This document shows positions 55,671-64,000 of a DNA stretch of 64,000 bases, one piece after another. Where the stretch lies: contig DASZBJ010000012.1 in NCBI GenBank assembly GCA_035944115.1, positions 62,001 through 126,000 of the forward strand, read 5' to 3'. The notes under the pieces were generated by a model. The model was not told the DNA's origin. It made no database searches and saw nothing but the letters and a program-made list of their open reading frames with translations. The translations under genes and the position numbers were made by a program. Every line of letters begins with the position of its first letter. The first letter of the stretch is position 1. The stretch is from Candidatus Babeliales bacterium (GTDB lineage Bacteria; Babelota; Babeliae; Babelales; Vermiphilaceae).

Positions 55671-57503
55671 ATGTCAAAAACAGTCATACGTCCTAATCAA
55701 TTTGCCAAAGTCGATGTTGCCATGCTGGCAGTCCATGACGATCTTGCCTTAAACCAGGCACAAATTGATGAGCTTTCCCAGTTATATGGCGAAGCGCTCA
55801 ACAGTTTAAAATCAGGAAAACTGGTTACTGGAAGAATCATCAGAATCGATTCTGATGGAGTTCTTGTAAACATCGAATACAAATCTGATGGACTTATCTC
55901 ACGACAAGAATTTTCTGAGCATGAACTAAAACAGTTAAAAGTTGGCGATCCAATTGAAGTCATACTTGATAACTTAGAAAATGCTCAAGGTAATGTCATC
56001 CTCTCTTACGAGAAAGCAAAAGCAGTTAAAGCATGGGATGCTATTACAAAACTATTTGAAGAAAATAAGCCGGTTGAAGGTGTGGTAACACACAAAGTTA
56101 AAGGTGGATTAAACGTTGATATCGGAATCCCAGCCTTTTTACCTGGTTCACAAATTGATCTACACCGTGTACTTGATTTTGATCAATACGTTGGACAAAC
56201 AATCGTTGCAAACATCCTTAAGATCAACAAAAAACGTGGTAACGTTATTATCTCTCGTCGTAAATACCTTTCTGAAATGCGATCCGAAGAGCGTAAGAAG
56301 ATCCTTGATACGCTTACTGAAGGACAAATTATCCAAGGTGTTGTTAAAAATATCACCAACTATGGTGTATTTATCGACATCGGTGGCGTAGATGGCCTTC
56401 TCCATATTACTGATATGACCTGGGGACGCATCTCTCATCCAAGCGAGCTTGTACATATCGGCGACACCATTTCCGTGAAAGTACTTTCATTTGATAAAAC
56501 AAATGAGAAAATCTCTCTAGGATTGAAGCAACTCAGCGACAACCCATGGAAAAAAGTAAGTGAAACACTCAAAGAAGGTTCACGTATCAAAGGTAGAATC
56601 TCAAGCATCACTGATTATGGTCTATTTGTAGAAGTAGAAAAAGGGGTAGAAGGACTTATCCATATCTCTGAAATCTCATGGACTGAACGTATCAGCGATC
56701 TTTCTAAACGATTCCACGTTGGTCAAGAAATCGAAGCACTTGTTGTTTCATTTGATAAAGACAACAGACGTATGTCGCTCAGCATCAAACAATTGAATAA
56801 AAACCCATGGGAATCTCTGCATGAACAGTTTGCAGTTGGCCAAAAAATTAAAGGCGCAATTAGCAACATTACCGATTTTGGTATCTTCATCCAGATCTTA
56901 CCAGGTATCGATGGTTTAGTGCATATCTCTGATCTTTCATGGACTGAGCATATTGATCACCCAAGCGACATGTTCAAAAAGGGTGATGAAGTTGAAGCGA
57001 TCATCCTGAACATTGATAAAGACAACAAGAAGATCTCTCTTGGTATCAAACAGTTAACTGAAGATCCATGGGAATTGATTGAAAAACAGTATCCTGTTGG
57101 TGCTATCATCGAAGGTGAAGTTTCTAAAATCACTAATTTTGGTGCGTTTATCAAGCTTGCATCGGGCGTTGAAGGACTCGTACATATCTCTGAATTATCA
57201 AACGAAACTGTTGATAAAGTAGAAGATATATTAAAGGTTGGTCAAAAAACCCAGTTCCGCGTGATCAATGTTAACAAAAATGATCGCAAACTTGGTCTCA
57301 GCTTGAAACTAACTCCTTCTCAACCAAAAGAAGAGAAAGAGCACGCTGCACCAAAAACACAAGCTGCTCCTAAAAAACAGGCTGCACGCAAAGAAGTACC
57401 GCAACAACCAGTTCAGCCAAAAACAAAAAGCCAGTTCCAGCTTGAACTAGAAAAGCATACTTCTCGCCCACGCCAAGATGATGAAACAACAAGCGAAGAA
57501 TAA
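55671..57503 (+). CDS. rpsA: 30S ribosomal protein S1
   Basis: 610 residues with six S1 RNA-binding domains, as in Proteobacteria: repeats near VTGRIIRIDSDGVLVNIE, VEGVVTHKVKGGLNVDIG, IQGVVKNITNYGVFIDIG, IKGRISSITDYGLFVEVE, IKGAISNITDFGIFIQIL and IEGEVSKITNFGAFIKLA. The first two are divergent and bind the ribosome, the last four bind mRNA. A Lys/Ala/Gln-rich tail ends the protein. ATG at 55671 has CACGGAG upstream; an earlier in-frame ATG (55647) is unlikely. Confidence 0.97.
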   Translation: MSKTVIRPNQFAKVDVAMLAVHDDLALNQAQIDELSQLYGEALNSLKSGKLVTGRIIRIDSDGVLVNIEYKSDGLISRQEFSEHELKQLKVGDPIEVILDNLENAQGNVILSYEKAKAVKAWDAITKLFEENKPVEGVVTHKVKGGLNVDIGIPAFLPGSQIDLHRVLDFDQYVGQTIVANILKINKKRGNVIISRRKYLSEMRSEERKKILDTLTEGQIIQGVVKNITNYGVFIDIGGVDGLLHITDMTWGRISHPSELVHIGDTISVKVLSFDKTNEKISLGLKQLSDNPWKKVSETLKEGSRIKGRISSITDYGLFVEVEKGVEGLIHISEISWTERISDLSKRFHVGQEIEALVVSFDKDNRRMSLSIKQLNKNPWESLHEQFAVGQKIKGAISNITDFGIFIQILPGIDGLVHISDLSWTEHIDHPSDMFKKGDEVEAIILNIDKDNKKISLGIKQLTEDPWELIEKQYPVGAIIEGEVSKITNFGAFIKLASGVEGLVHISELSNETVDKVEDILKVGQKTQFRVINVNKNDRKLGLSLKLTPSQPKEEKEHAAPKTQAAPKKQAARKEVPQQPVQPKTKSQFQLELEKHTSRPRQDDETTSEE

Positions 57504-57533
57504 TATATAACGCACATAACAAGACGGTGAATT

Positions 57534-58049
57534 ATGAATAAAACAACAATATCAATAATCATACTTACAGCTTTTGTAGTGATTGCAGCAGTGATTTATT
57601 CTATTCACCGTCAACAAAAACAAGGAGCATCCACCGTGGTTGAAAAAACATTTGCAATAATTAAACCTGATGCAGTTGCTGCAAAAAATAGTGGCCCTAT
57701 CATTGCCGCTATTGAGCAAAACGGTTTCAATATCGTTGGCATGCGTAAACTACAGATGAACAAAGAAACTGCAGAAACATTTTATGCAGTTCACGCAGCT
57801 CGTCCATTTTTTGGCGAGTTAGTGGAGTTCATTATCTCTGGTCCAGTGGTGGTCCTTGCGCTTGAAAAAGAAAACGCTATCAAAGCATGGCGTGATCTTA
57901 TGGGCGCAACCGATCCAAAGCAGGCTGCTGAAGGAACATTGCGTAAGCAATTTGGTGCTAACATTGGCAACAATGCTCTGCACGGTTCAGATGCACCAGA
58001 AACAGCTGCCACAGAATTAGGCATCTTCTTTCCTGAGCTGAACAAATAA
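57534..58049 (+). CDS. ndk: Nucleoside diphosphate kinase with N-terminal membrane anchor / alternative start
   Basis: 171 residues from ATG 57534: a membrane helix (residues 4-23), a short linker, then a complete NDP kinase of about 137 residues. KTFAIIKPDAV is the usual start, and the phosphate-accepting His150 lies in NALHGSD. An internal GTG at 57636 has AAGGAG eight bases upstream and would give a soluble enzyme of the normal length. So the gene may make both a membrane-bound and a cytosolic form. NDP kinase equalises NTP pools. A terminator follows. Confidence 0.9.
   Translation: MNKTTISIIILTAFVVIAAVIYSIHRQQKQGASTVVEKTFAIIKPDAVAAKNSGPIIAAIEQNGFNIVGMRKLQMNKETAETFYAVHAARPFFGELVEFIISGPVVVLALEKENAIKAWRDLMGATDPKQAAEGTLRKQFGANIGNNALHGSDAPETAATELGIFFPELNK
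57622..57627 (+). promoter_or_regulatory. Internal ribosome binding site within ndk
   Basis: AAGGAG eight bases before GTG 57636, placed exactly ahead of the conserved kinase start. It is at least as good as the site of the upstream ATG (GACGGTGAATT). Confidence 0.6.
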
Positions 58050-58075
58050 GATCTGAATAAGATCTACCGATTCGA

Positions 58076-58108
58076 AAAAGAGCAGAAATATTTCTGCTCT
58101 TTTTTTTG
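58076..58108 (+). terminator. Rho-independent terminator after ndk
   Basis: AAAAGAGCAGAAA and TTTCTGCTCTTTT pair around a short TAT loop, followed by T's. Confidence 0.85.
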
Positions 58109-58226
58109 GCGCATTGCACTCAATCATAAAAATGATATACATATAAACCATTGTCTTTCTGATGAATGTATGCTAAAAATTGAAGCACATTTATACACAT
58201 TAACCACAATTCATTAAAGGAAAGAT

Positions 58227-58679
58227 ATGAAACTTTTGAAACAATCTTTATTATTTGTTATCGCTATCACCATCATTACCACTTCACCTGTATGCGCTAT
58301 GTCACCGGGTGAAGATGATAACGACAACTCATGTGCTTCTATCCCCCTTGATCAGTGGGAAATCGCATTCCAGATACACAACATCTTATCCGAAAAAACT
58401 TACCAAAATCCTTTATTAACTGCTGGCGCAGGAGGAGTGGTCTATAAAGGCTTGGGTTATGTATCGCCTCGCAATCCCATGATCCGCCATCTTAAAAACG
58501 CTGTTGCGTTCGCTACAGTTGCAAAAACTGGAATAGAAATAGGAACAATGCTTGCTAATCAGGGAGAGAACTACAAAAAATCAGAGTTGCATCAAAGTTA
58601 CGTAATAGCCAAACAACGGAATGGTCAAAAAGCTGCATTACAACTACTGCAACCCTCAAGACAAAACCAAGCAAGATAA
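58227..58679 (+). CDS. Small secreted protein with Gly-rich hydrophobic hairpin (cluster member 1)
   Basis: 150 residues: signal peptide (to about residue 25), an acidic start (PGEDDNDN), a helix, then NPLLTAGAGGVVYKGLGYVSPRNPMIRHL and a second hydrophobic helix (AVAFATVAKTGIEIGTML), ending basic. The NP-x-AGGV...P..P-IR order recurs in the gene at 61465. AAAGGAAAGAT precedes the ATG. Terminator downstream. Function unknown. Confidence 0.65.
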   Translation: MKLLKQSLLFVIAITIITTSPVCAMSPGEDDNDNSCASIPLDQWEIAFQIHNILSEKTYQNPLLTAGAGGVVYKGLGYVSPRNPMIRHLKNAVAFATVAKTGIEIGTMLANQGENYKKSELHQSYVIAKQRNGQKAALQLLQPSRQNQAR

Positions 58680-58705
58680 GAAAAACTTTCATCGACAAAA
58701 TCATA

Positions 58706-58736
58706 AAAAAGGGTTGCCTCATGCAATCCTTTTTTT
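58706..58736 (+). terminator. Rho-independent terminator
   Basis: AAAAAAGGGTTGC pairs with GCAATCCTTTTTT (one G-U pair) around CTCAT. Confidence 0.75.
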
Positions 58737-58840
58737 ATATCCAAAATTCCTAATTTTTTAATCATATCTTGACTCATATATCATTTTCATGCATTGTAGT
58801 GCCACCAACTGTTTTTAAACCTAATTACAAAAGGATAATA

Positions 58841-59599
58841 ATGAAAATCAAAAACTCTATTGTACCGTTGGTAATTGCGATATTCACTATCGTCAGCACT
58901 CCTTTACACAGCGCAAATGAAGAAAGATTTGACGGACGCCGATCACAGCGCTCAGGCTCTTATGCCCCCGGATATAATGTACTTAATGATGCTCAACAAG
59001 GAAGCCTTGGCTCCTCAAAACACGGCTCAACATACGGCGTAACACCTCTGCAGGAAGAACAACAAAGAACTCCAATACAAAACCCTCATCTCCCAACTGA
59101 AAATGATAGTGAAAATGATGGTGAAAATGAAGGCGATGATGAAGGCGATGAGAGTGAAACTGGTGGCGGCACATCTCGCAAAAAAAAGAAAAAGCCACAA
59201 CCGCAACCAAAAGGTCGAGAAGAAGACGCCAAAGAAGAGCTCACATGGTTTGACTCTCTCTGTATATTCGCACGCGCTACAGCGTGGACCACTCCGCCTA
59301 GGGGAGATGGAACAGTTGCATGGCCGGCACCAATAATACCTGCTATTCTTGTGAAACCGACATTACAAAGAACGCAAAATCAGGGCACTACTATCAAATG
59401 GCTCGGACGCGCTGCTGCCGCAGGGGAAGTTGGGTTCGCTGCGCACCTTCTACGTAGCCGGTGGGGTGCCGCAAGAGCAAATCATATACAATGGCTTGAT
59501 GAGCAAAAAAAGGCAAGTCAACAGAGCCTGCGCGATCCACGCTCAAGCCAACGCTCAAGCCAACGCTCAAGCCAACGTTCAGACCGTGACCGCAGATAA
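58841..59599 (+). CDS. Secreted acidic/basic protein with central hydrophobic hairpin (cluster member 2)
   Basis: 252 residues: signal peptide (to about residue 24), a polar segment, a Glu/Asp/Asn-rich stretch (NDSENDGENEGDDEGDE), a Lys-rich patch (KKKKKPQPQPK), then WPAPIIPAILVKP and GRAAAAGEVGFAAHL as the hydrophobic pair. It ends in a basic RSSQ repeat made by three tandem 12-base units. ATG at 58841 follows AAAAGGATAATA. No family recognised. Confidence 0.65.
   Translation: MKIKNSIVPLVIAIFTIVSTPLHSANEERFDGRRSQRSGSYAPGYNVLNDAQQGSLGSSKHGSTYGVTPLQEEQQRTPIQNPHLPTENDSENDGENEGDDEGDESETGGGTSRKKKKKPQPQPKGREEDAKEELTWFDSLCIFARATAWTTPPRGDGTVAWPAPIIPAILVKPTLQRTQNQGTTIKWLGRAAAAGEVGFAAHLLRSRWGAARANHIQWLDEQKKASQQSLRDPRSSQRSSQRSSQRSDRDRR
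59540..59575 (+). repeat. Three tandem 12-bp units
   Basis: CGCTCAAGCCAA occurs three times in a row at the 3' end of the gene at 58841, coding for RSSQ repeats. Likely slippage-prone. Confidence 0.85.
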
Positions 59600-59625
59600 T
59601 ACAGTAATATACGAGTAATCACGTA

Positions 59626-59658
59626 CAAACAGGGTTGGCAAACGTCAGCCCTGTTTTA
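59626..59658 (+). terminator. Rho-independent terminator
   Basis: AAACAGGGTTG pairs with CAGCCCTGTTT around GCAAACGT, then ATTAC. Confidence 0.75.
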
Positions 59659-59964
59659 TTACAAATGCCTCCACCCCCTTTTGCCAACTGCACGCCCGGA
59701 AATGTACCACTCCCCGAAGGCTTCTAACTTAATCGCCATATAACAAACAAATTGATTGTTTTATTTTTTATATGTATTATTTTTCCGCACTCATTGAAAC
59801 AATCGCTATCACAAAGGCATAAAATAATTGTTAGAAAAAGCTTCAGACAGAAACAAGCGCATCTTGAGTCGAACTGCTACCATTGCACATGATAAAGATC
59901 CTTGTATGGTTTATAACGACTAATTATAATGGGTATCAAAAACCATTACACTCAAAGGATTTTA
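59659..59964. other. AT-rich intergenic region without visible gene
   Basis: About 300 bases with no credible frame. The AT-rich part (59740-59840) probably carries the promoter of the next gene; no clear -35/-10 pair could be fixed. Confidence 0.4.
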
Positions 59965-60453
59965 ATGAATACAATACGGATTTTGCTACTAGTAATCACA
60001 CTCTCCCCTTGTGTACTTTCAATGCATGCCACCGCACCTGAGGCAACAAAAACTACACTCGAAAAAAAACAGAATGACGCAACCAATAATTCAGGAAGAG
60101 CCAGTAGATTATTAAAACAAAGTGCAGACGGAATCCACTGGTTCGCAAAACATCTTGAAGCCAATCCCGACAGTGTAAACTTTCTCGCAAAGGCTGTGTG
60201 TTGCGTAGCTGCTCAAGCCCCTTACCTATTATTACCCCAAGATACGGCACCCATCATAAGAACCTTGGCTCTCCATCTGTCACGTTGCGGCAGATATTAT
60301 ATGTTTGTTGAAACGGCCATAAAAACGCTACCTCATCTATCACAAAATATAAAAATAAAAATGCCTAATAACATACATTCTCGGATAACAGCATTGATTA
60401 ATTATGGCATAGCGGATGATACCAAAACAAAACCAGTAATTGATTCAAAATAA
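59965..60453 (+). CDS. Small secreted protein with hydrophobic C-terminal region (cluster member 3)
   Basis: 162 residues: signal peptide (MNTIRILLLVITLSPCVLSM), a polar Thr/Asn/Lys segment, then ANPDSVNFLAKAVCCVAAQAP, LLLPQDTAPIIRTLALHL, and a Tyr-rich helix. The order NP...P..APIIR-x-LAL parallels members 1 and 5. CAAAGGATTTTA lies before ATG 59965. Function unknown. Confidence 0.6.
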   Translation: MNTIRILLLVITLSPCVLSMHATAPEATKTTLEKKQNDATNNSGRASRLLKQSADGIHWFAKHLEANPDSVNFLAKAVCCVAAQAPYLLLPQDTAPIIRTLALHLSRCGRYYMFVETAIKTLPHLSQNIKIKMPNNIHSRITALINYGIADDTKTKPVIDSK

Positions 60454-60514
60454 TACGAAATTTTTACACCATTATTTAAGCAATATTTTATTAACTCATA
60501 TCAAAAGGACTCAT

Positions 60515-60985
60515 ATGAATATTTCAAAACAATTTGTTTTATTGGCACTACTTTCAGTAGTTGTTATACCGATGGAAGCAGCGCATAACCATCGCGGCGG
60601 CAGACCTACTACTTTCCAAAGATTTATTGGATTAGGAACTCGATTGTTTCTCGGAGAAGGAAACAGGAGCGCAGAAGTGCACATGGAAGAACTCGCTCAC
60701 CAAGGAGCCGACCTCGCACAGTCAGCAAAAAACAGAACTAAAAAGACTGGCAATATGATTGTAGCTGGCGGTGTAGCAGCTCTCGGATTCGGTACAAAAG
60801 TACTTAAAACAGCTGGCAACCGTCCCGCTCTTGGTAATCCTTTTGTGTGGCTTGCTGGCGCTGCCGGTCTAGTAGTCTATGATCAAGCAACTCCTAAACA
60901 AAAGAAATTAGTTAAACAAGGTGCCGTAGGAGCCTCTGTCGGACTTCTTATCCTCAATATTGGATTAGCGGCTACTGGTGCATAA
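60515..60985 (+). CDS. Small secreted protein with two C-terminal hydrophobic segments (cluster member 4)
   Basis: 156 residues: signal peptide (to about residue 22), a basic region (HNHRGGRPTTFQRF), an amphipathic helix, a Gly/Ala segment (MIVAGGVAALGFGTKVL), NPFVWLAGAAGLVVYD, and a final helix (GASVGLLILNIGLAATGA). AAAAGGACTCAT precedes ATG 60515. A strong terminator follows. Function unknown. Confidence 0.65.
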   Translation: MNISKQFVLLALLSVVVIPMEAAHNHRGGRPTTFQRFIGLGTRLFLGEGNRSAEVHMEELAHQGADLAQSAKNRTKKTGNMIVAGGVAALGFGTKVLKTAGNRPALGNPFVWLAGAAGLVVYDQATPKQKKLVKQGAVGASVGLLILNIGLAATGA

Positions 60986-61008
60986 TTCGTATTACATTGC
61001 ACGTTATT

Positions 61009-61036
61009 GGGAGTGATCACCAGTCACTCCCTTTTT
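61009..61036 (+). terminator. Rho-independent terminator
   Basis: GGGAGTGA pairs with TCACTCCC around TCACCAG, followed by TTTTT. Confidence 0.88.
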
Positions 61037-61464
61037 CATAGCCGTTTATATGATGGTATAACCTTCCTACTTTCCTCTCTCATCTTTGCTTGAGAATATT
61101 TTATATCAAATCAGGATTTCTCAAGTTATGCAGCCAATCGCCATCCTAAATCCCCCTGCTTTCTATGCGCTTTGGTCGAGACCCGTGGCCGCAAGGGCCG
61201 GCCTTCCCATATTTTTTACAAAACGCAACCAAAAACCACCCTCAAAAAACCACTAAAATGCTGGACAAATCGACATTTTGGGCATATCCTGTGTCATCAA
61301 ATGGCTTGAATCCGAACAAATTTTTTTTCTTTTTTAAGCAAAAATGTCACCATTTGACAATAAATCCAAATCGGCCTACGATAAATACATGTAGAAATAA
61401 ATTAACAACACCAATGCATTATTTTTAATAAAAATATTATTAATTCAAAATAAAGGGATAAAAA
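61037..61464. other. Intergenic region with a GC-rich hairpin
   Basis: No credible gene. At 61180-61206 a GC-rich patch (GTGGCCGCAAGGGCCGGCC) can fold, and a T run follows at 61211; it may be a terminator or a small structured RNA. The last ~80 bases are AT-rich and likely hold the promoter of the next gene. Confidence 0.35.
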
Positions 61465-62829
61465 ATGAATTTTATCAAAAAATTATCGCTTCTGGCGGCT
61501 TTGCTCGCCACATTCAACGCACAGGTACAGGCGGCGGCAGCGCCAGGGGATCAAGCGCCAAAACCAACTGCCCAAGAGCAAATGCAAAATCTATTACAAT
61601 CAATCAGCCAATTGCCTAGAGCCATACAGGCGAATGTACAGGCGGAACTAGCTGGGCTAAATGCTCTAGTTGCTCGATTAGAGCAAAACCCTGCAGTCAC
61701 TGAAGCTGACCTTCATGCAGTAGATCAGGCTGTTGAAACATCATTGAGACAGCACTCTCGATCAGTAGAGCAACTTGCAGACTCAAATCGCGAGCTTATC
61801 GCTACCTCGCATGCGAATACAGCTGATGTGCGGTCAGTGTTAAAAATAAATGCAACTGAAATTCGAGAAAAGCTAACAGAATTAGAAAGACAGGTTCAAG
61901 AACTTGCAGCCGCAAAAAAAGATAATGGCGCAATGGAAAGTAGCTTAAGCAATCTCCTTAAAGCAACGATTAAAAATTTGACCCTACAGCCTGAGAATAT
62001 AAAGCAAGCAATAACGAACGTAAATCAACAAAATGCAAATCTCACGAGAACGTTACAAGAACACTGTGTATACGCACGGGAGGCAACAACCGAATTACAT
62101 CGTGCCGTAGCAGAATCCGCTACGGAAATTAGAACAGCAGGCCAAGATCTCATTAACGCGCAAAGACAATTGCAAGAAGATCAAAAAGAGCACGGTGAGC
62201 ATGCAGAATTATTTATGCAACATCTTGATAATCATTCGAGGGCGATTGGGGGGTTGCATGCAAATCAATCAGCTGCCCAACAGACTCTGACAGAAGTGCT
62301 GGCTGCTCTTGCTACTATAAACGCACGTCAAGAAGCACTAGAAAAAAAACATGATGACTCTTCAGCTCTGTTACTACTAGGAATCGAGCGCCTTGAACAG
62401 GCAAGCCTATTGCTTTTCGATCAACAAAAAACCAACGCAGATGCACAAGCAGAAATACAAAGACAAGCAGCCGCACAAGCAGATGCCGAAATTGATGCGC
62501 AAGTACTGCAACAAAACACCCGATTTAATCGTGTAAAGCGAGCAGGATGGGCAATATTTGAGCGAAATCTTCGGGTAACAACGCCGAGAGGTCTTCTCAC
62601 TAATCCGTTGGCTAACGCTGCGGGCGGTGTAGCAGTACATGAACTTCTGCCTGAGACTCCTATCAGAAATCTAGCCGCTGCTGGCCTTTTAGGTAATGCA
62701 GTTGTTCAATTTGGACTCAGCGTAAGAAATGCCTATACGCAAGTTAAGCAATTTGAGAGCATCACAAGAAATGCTGTTGTAGCAGAGCGCCAACAAAGAC
62801 TACTGCAACATAGTAACAAGCAAAAGTAA
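61465..62829 (+). CDS. Secreted coiled-coil protein with C-terminal hydrophobic hairpin (cluster member 5)
   Basis: 454 residues: signal peptide (to about residue 25, VQAAA), then about 330 residues of Gln/Glu/Ala/Leu-rich helix with heptad-like spacing (coiled coil, residues 35-360), a basic turn (RFNRVKRAGW), and a C-terminal hydrophobic part: NPLANAAGGVAVHELLPETP, IRNLAAAGLLGNAVVQFG. This ending matches member 1 best. AAAGGGATAAAAA precedes the ATG. The long helical rod plus membrane-seeking end suggests a surface or host-membrane-interacting protein (inference). Confidence 0.7.
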   Translation: MNFIKKLSLLAALLATFNAQVQAAAAPGDQAPKPTAQEQMQNLLQSISQLPRAIQANVQAELAGLNALVARLEQNPAVTEADLHAVDQAVETSLRQHSRSVEQLADSNRELIATSHANTADVRSVLKINATEIREKLTELERQVQELAAAKKDNGAMESSLSNLLKATIKNLTLQPENIKQAITNVNQQNANLTRTLQEHCVYAREATTELHRAVAESATEIRTAGQDLINAQRQLQEDQKEHGEHAELFMQHLDNHSRAIGGLHANQSAAQQTLTEVLAALATINARQEALEKKHDDSSALLLLGIERLEQASLLLFDQQKTNADAQAEIQRQAAAQADAEIDAQVLQQNTRFNRVKRAGWAIFERNLRVTTPRGLLTNPLANAAGGVAVHELLPETPIRNLAAAGLLGNAVVQFGLSVRNAYTQVKQFESITRNAVVAERQQRLLQHSNKQK

Positions 62830-62892
62830 ATCCGCTTACGGATCCATGCACAGCATGATTGCTATGATGCAATTATAGTAATGTGAATAAAT

Positions 62893-62930
62893 AAGGTGCC
62901 CCCGCTTTCTATGAAGGCGGGGGCACCTTA
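62893..62930. terminator. Strong bidirectional terminator
   Basis: AAGGTGCCCCCGC and GCGGGGGCACCTT form a 13-bp GC-rich stem around a ~10-base loop, with A and T tracts on either side. Confidence 0.88.
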
Positions 62931-63063
62931 TTTACAAAAGCTCTGGACAAATTGGCCTTTTGCTCATATCATAGCTCCTCATTACGAACACCCACAATAC
63001 AAACAACATTGTTTACTATTAATGCACATATTTTAACCACAACAAAAAAAGGTATTCTCTATA

Positions 63064-63734
63064 TGATTTTCAAAAAATCTCTTTTACCATTACTAACATT
63101 ATTACTTTCTATTACTCATCTAGACGTTCAAGCGGCAGCAGCAGGCGATTTGAATGCAGCGGCGGCGGTTGATGTTACAGGAAATCCAATAGTACAGCTT
63201 AGCACTCTCTTAGCTACTAATACTGATGAGATTACCGCTCTATCAAGAGGAGAACAGTTCGCATTGATAATGCAATTGAAACAGCTTCAAGCATTAGAGG
63301 CCCAGCTCAAATTGATGGCAAGCAGCAACACAAATGGCGAGAATGACACCGAGGAAAAAGAAAAGGGCGATACAGTAACAAACGCTATGGATGCACTCAA
63401 ACGCATGCCAAGAGGAGAATTCGCTAGCAAGCACTTAAGGGATCTAAAAGTATCTCCTGTTATTCCTGGATTGCTAACGGCCGTGACCGGTGGACTGAGC
63501 TTAACGGATAGGATTTCATCTGGAGCTAGAACAAAATTGAGAACCCTTGCTCTTGTATCTGGTGTTGTTACTGCCGCATCTGGTTTGTATACTGTTGCAC
63601 GTACAATTGTACCACCATACAGCAAAGCAGCAGCACAAACTCCTCCTTTGCTGGCGGCAGGGTCTAGAAGACAAAGTTTGTCATCATCAAGCAACTCTAG
63701 TAGTCAGTTGACCACAAACAACGTGAGGAAATAA
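63064..63734 (+). CDS. Secreted protein with hydrophobic hairpin (cluster member 6)
   Basis: 223 residues: signal peptide (to about residue 23, VQAAA), a helical segment (FALIMQLKQLQALEAQLKL), an acidic stretch (NGENDTEEKEKGD), then VSPVIPGLLTAVTGGLSL and LRTLALVSGVVTAASGLYT as two hydrophobic segments, and a Ser-rich end (SLSSSSNSSSQ). ATG at 63064 has AAAAAGGTATTCTCTAT upstream; an in-frame start at 62952 is unsupported. A very strong terminator follows. Confidence 0.65.
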
Positions 63735-63750
63735 CTTACATTAAATTACT

Positions 63751-63798
63751 AAAGACGAGGGACAGAAAGTGTATTATATCTTTCTGTCCCTCGTCTTT
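63751..63798. terminator. Very strong terminator
   Basis: AAAGACGAGGGACAGAAAG is perfectly complementary to CTTTCTGTCCCTCGTCTTT (19-bp stem) around a ten-base AT loop. Confidence 0.88.
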
Positions 63799-63894
63799 AT
63801 ATTTCGAATGAACTGCGAACTAAGAGCTTATCCGAAAACTAATCCATGGTGCAAAATGTTGCAATAGATGAATATTGTAGAATGCTTTTGACAT

Positions 63895-63966
63895 CCGATC
63901 GTCTTCACGAGTGTATACGTGGTGATCCAGGAAATCGTGCGCCGGTAAGGCGCGACAAAATAGTTT
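63895..63966. repeat. Third copy (one half) of the GIY-YIG element repeat
   Basis: CCGATCGTCTTCACGAG, ACGTGGTGATCCAGG and GTGCGCCGGTAAGGCGCGAC follow the same order as the reverse complement of the right half of the element at 51243-51395, including the small GCGCC/GGCGC hairpin. The partner half would lie beyond the window. Confidence 0.75.
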
Positions 63967-64000
63967 ATTATTTAATTGAATTCACTTAAATATCTCTTTA

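Noticed and set aside
59086-59336. Frames overlapping the acidic stretch of the gene at 58841
   Set aside because: Low-complexity sequence leaves several frames open; only the signal-peptide frame has a ribosome site.
61160-61215. tRNA-like or structured RNA in the GC-rich patch
   Set aside because: No cloverleaf arms or acceptor pairing; better explained as a hairpin or terminator.

Overview
The window reads like the chromosome of a small-genome, AT-rich Gram-negative bacterium. The best guess is a member of Candidatus Dependentiae (TM6) or a similar host-associated lineage. This is inferred from gene style (many secreted orphan proteins, tandem paralogues, an ATP synthase operon without a neighbouring subunit a gene, a likely outer-membrane barrel protein) and was not tested by phylogeny. 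Standard code fits: TGA is used as a stop. Ribosome sites are typically AAAGGA or AAGGAG. No rRNA, tRNA or CRISPR array was seen.

Layout. 0-2.1 kb (minus): F-type ATP synthase genes c, two b-like, delta, start of alpha. 2.3-8.6 kb (plus): secreted/barrel protein, secreted protein, RecD2 helicase, divergent amidase, a GIY-YIG nuclease gene tightly enclosed by ~50-bp inverted repeats, and a GerMN-like protein. 8.7-10.7 kb: nine tiny membrane proteins in a row, mostly paralogues. 10.8-16.8 kb: an Rpn-type nuclease flanked by 28-bp direct repeats, two Nudix paralogues (one with a ruined Nudix box), a giant MscS-type channel and a RecO-like protein. 16.9-35.8 kb: an accessory block with an alkaline-phosphatase-family enzyme, a polymorphic toxin (degenerate Hint domain plus C-terminal EndoU-type nuclease) with immunity gene, two orphan toxin/immunity cassettes, chimeric gene debris, a duplicated-domain secreted protein, three tandem M3 peptidases, and a second polymorphic toxin with a different C-terminus and its own immunity genes. 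36-42.2 kb: a secreted protein and two M16 peptidases. 42.2-48.6 kb: a repeat cluster, lactate dehydrogenase, six small secreted proteins built on one ankyrin-like hairpin, a MutY-like glycosylase without its Fe-S motif, and a thioredoxin. 48.6-58 kb: housekeeping genes (LeuRS, DEAD-box helicase, ribosomal protein S1, NDP kinase with two plausible starts), Nudix and membrane proteins. 58.2-63.7 kb: a run of secreted proteins ending in a similar Gly-rich hydrophobic hairpin, most followed by strong terminators.

Two systems stand out. (1) Two toxins share a trunk and carry exchangeable C-termini, each followed by multi-domain immunity proteins. Around the first, cassettes are separated by copies of the 3' end of a neighbouring peptidase gene, which appears to have served as homology for duplication. 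(2) A GIY-YIG nuclease gene sits inside long inverted repeats. A gene-less, MITE-like copy of the same repeats lies at 51.3 kb, another half at the right edge, and a related repeat cluster at 42.2-42.5 kb, so this may be a nuclease-driven mobile element. All functions are read from motifs recognised by eye; no database search was run.
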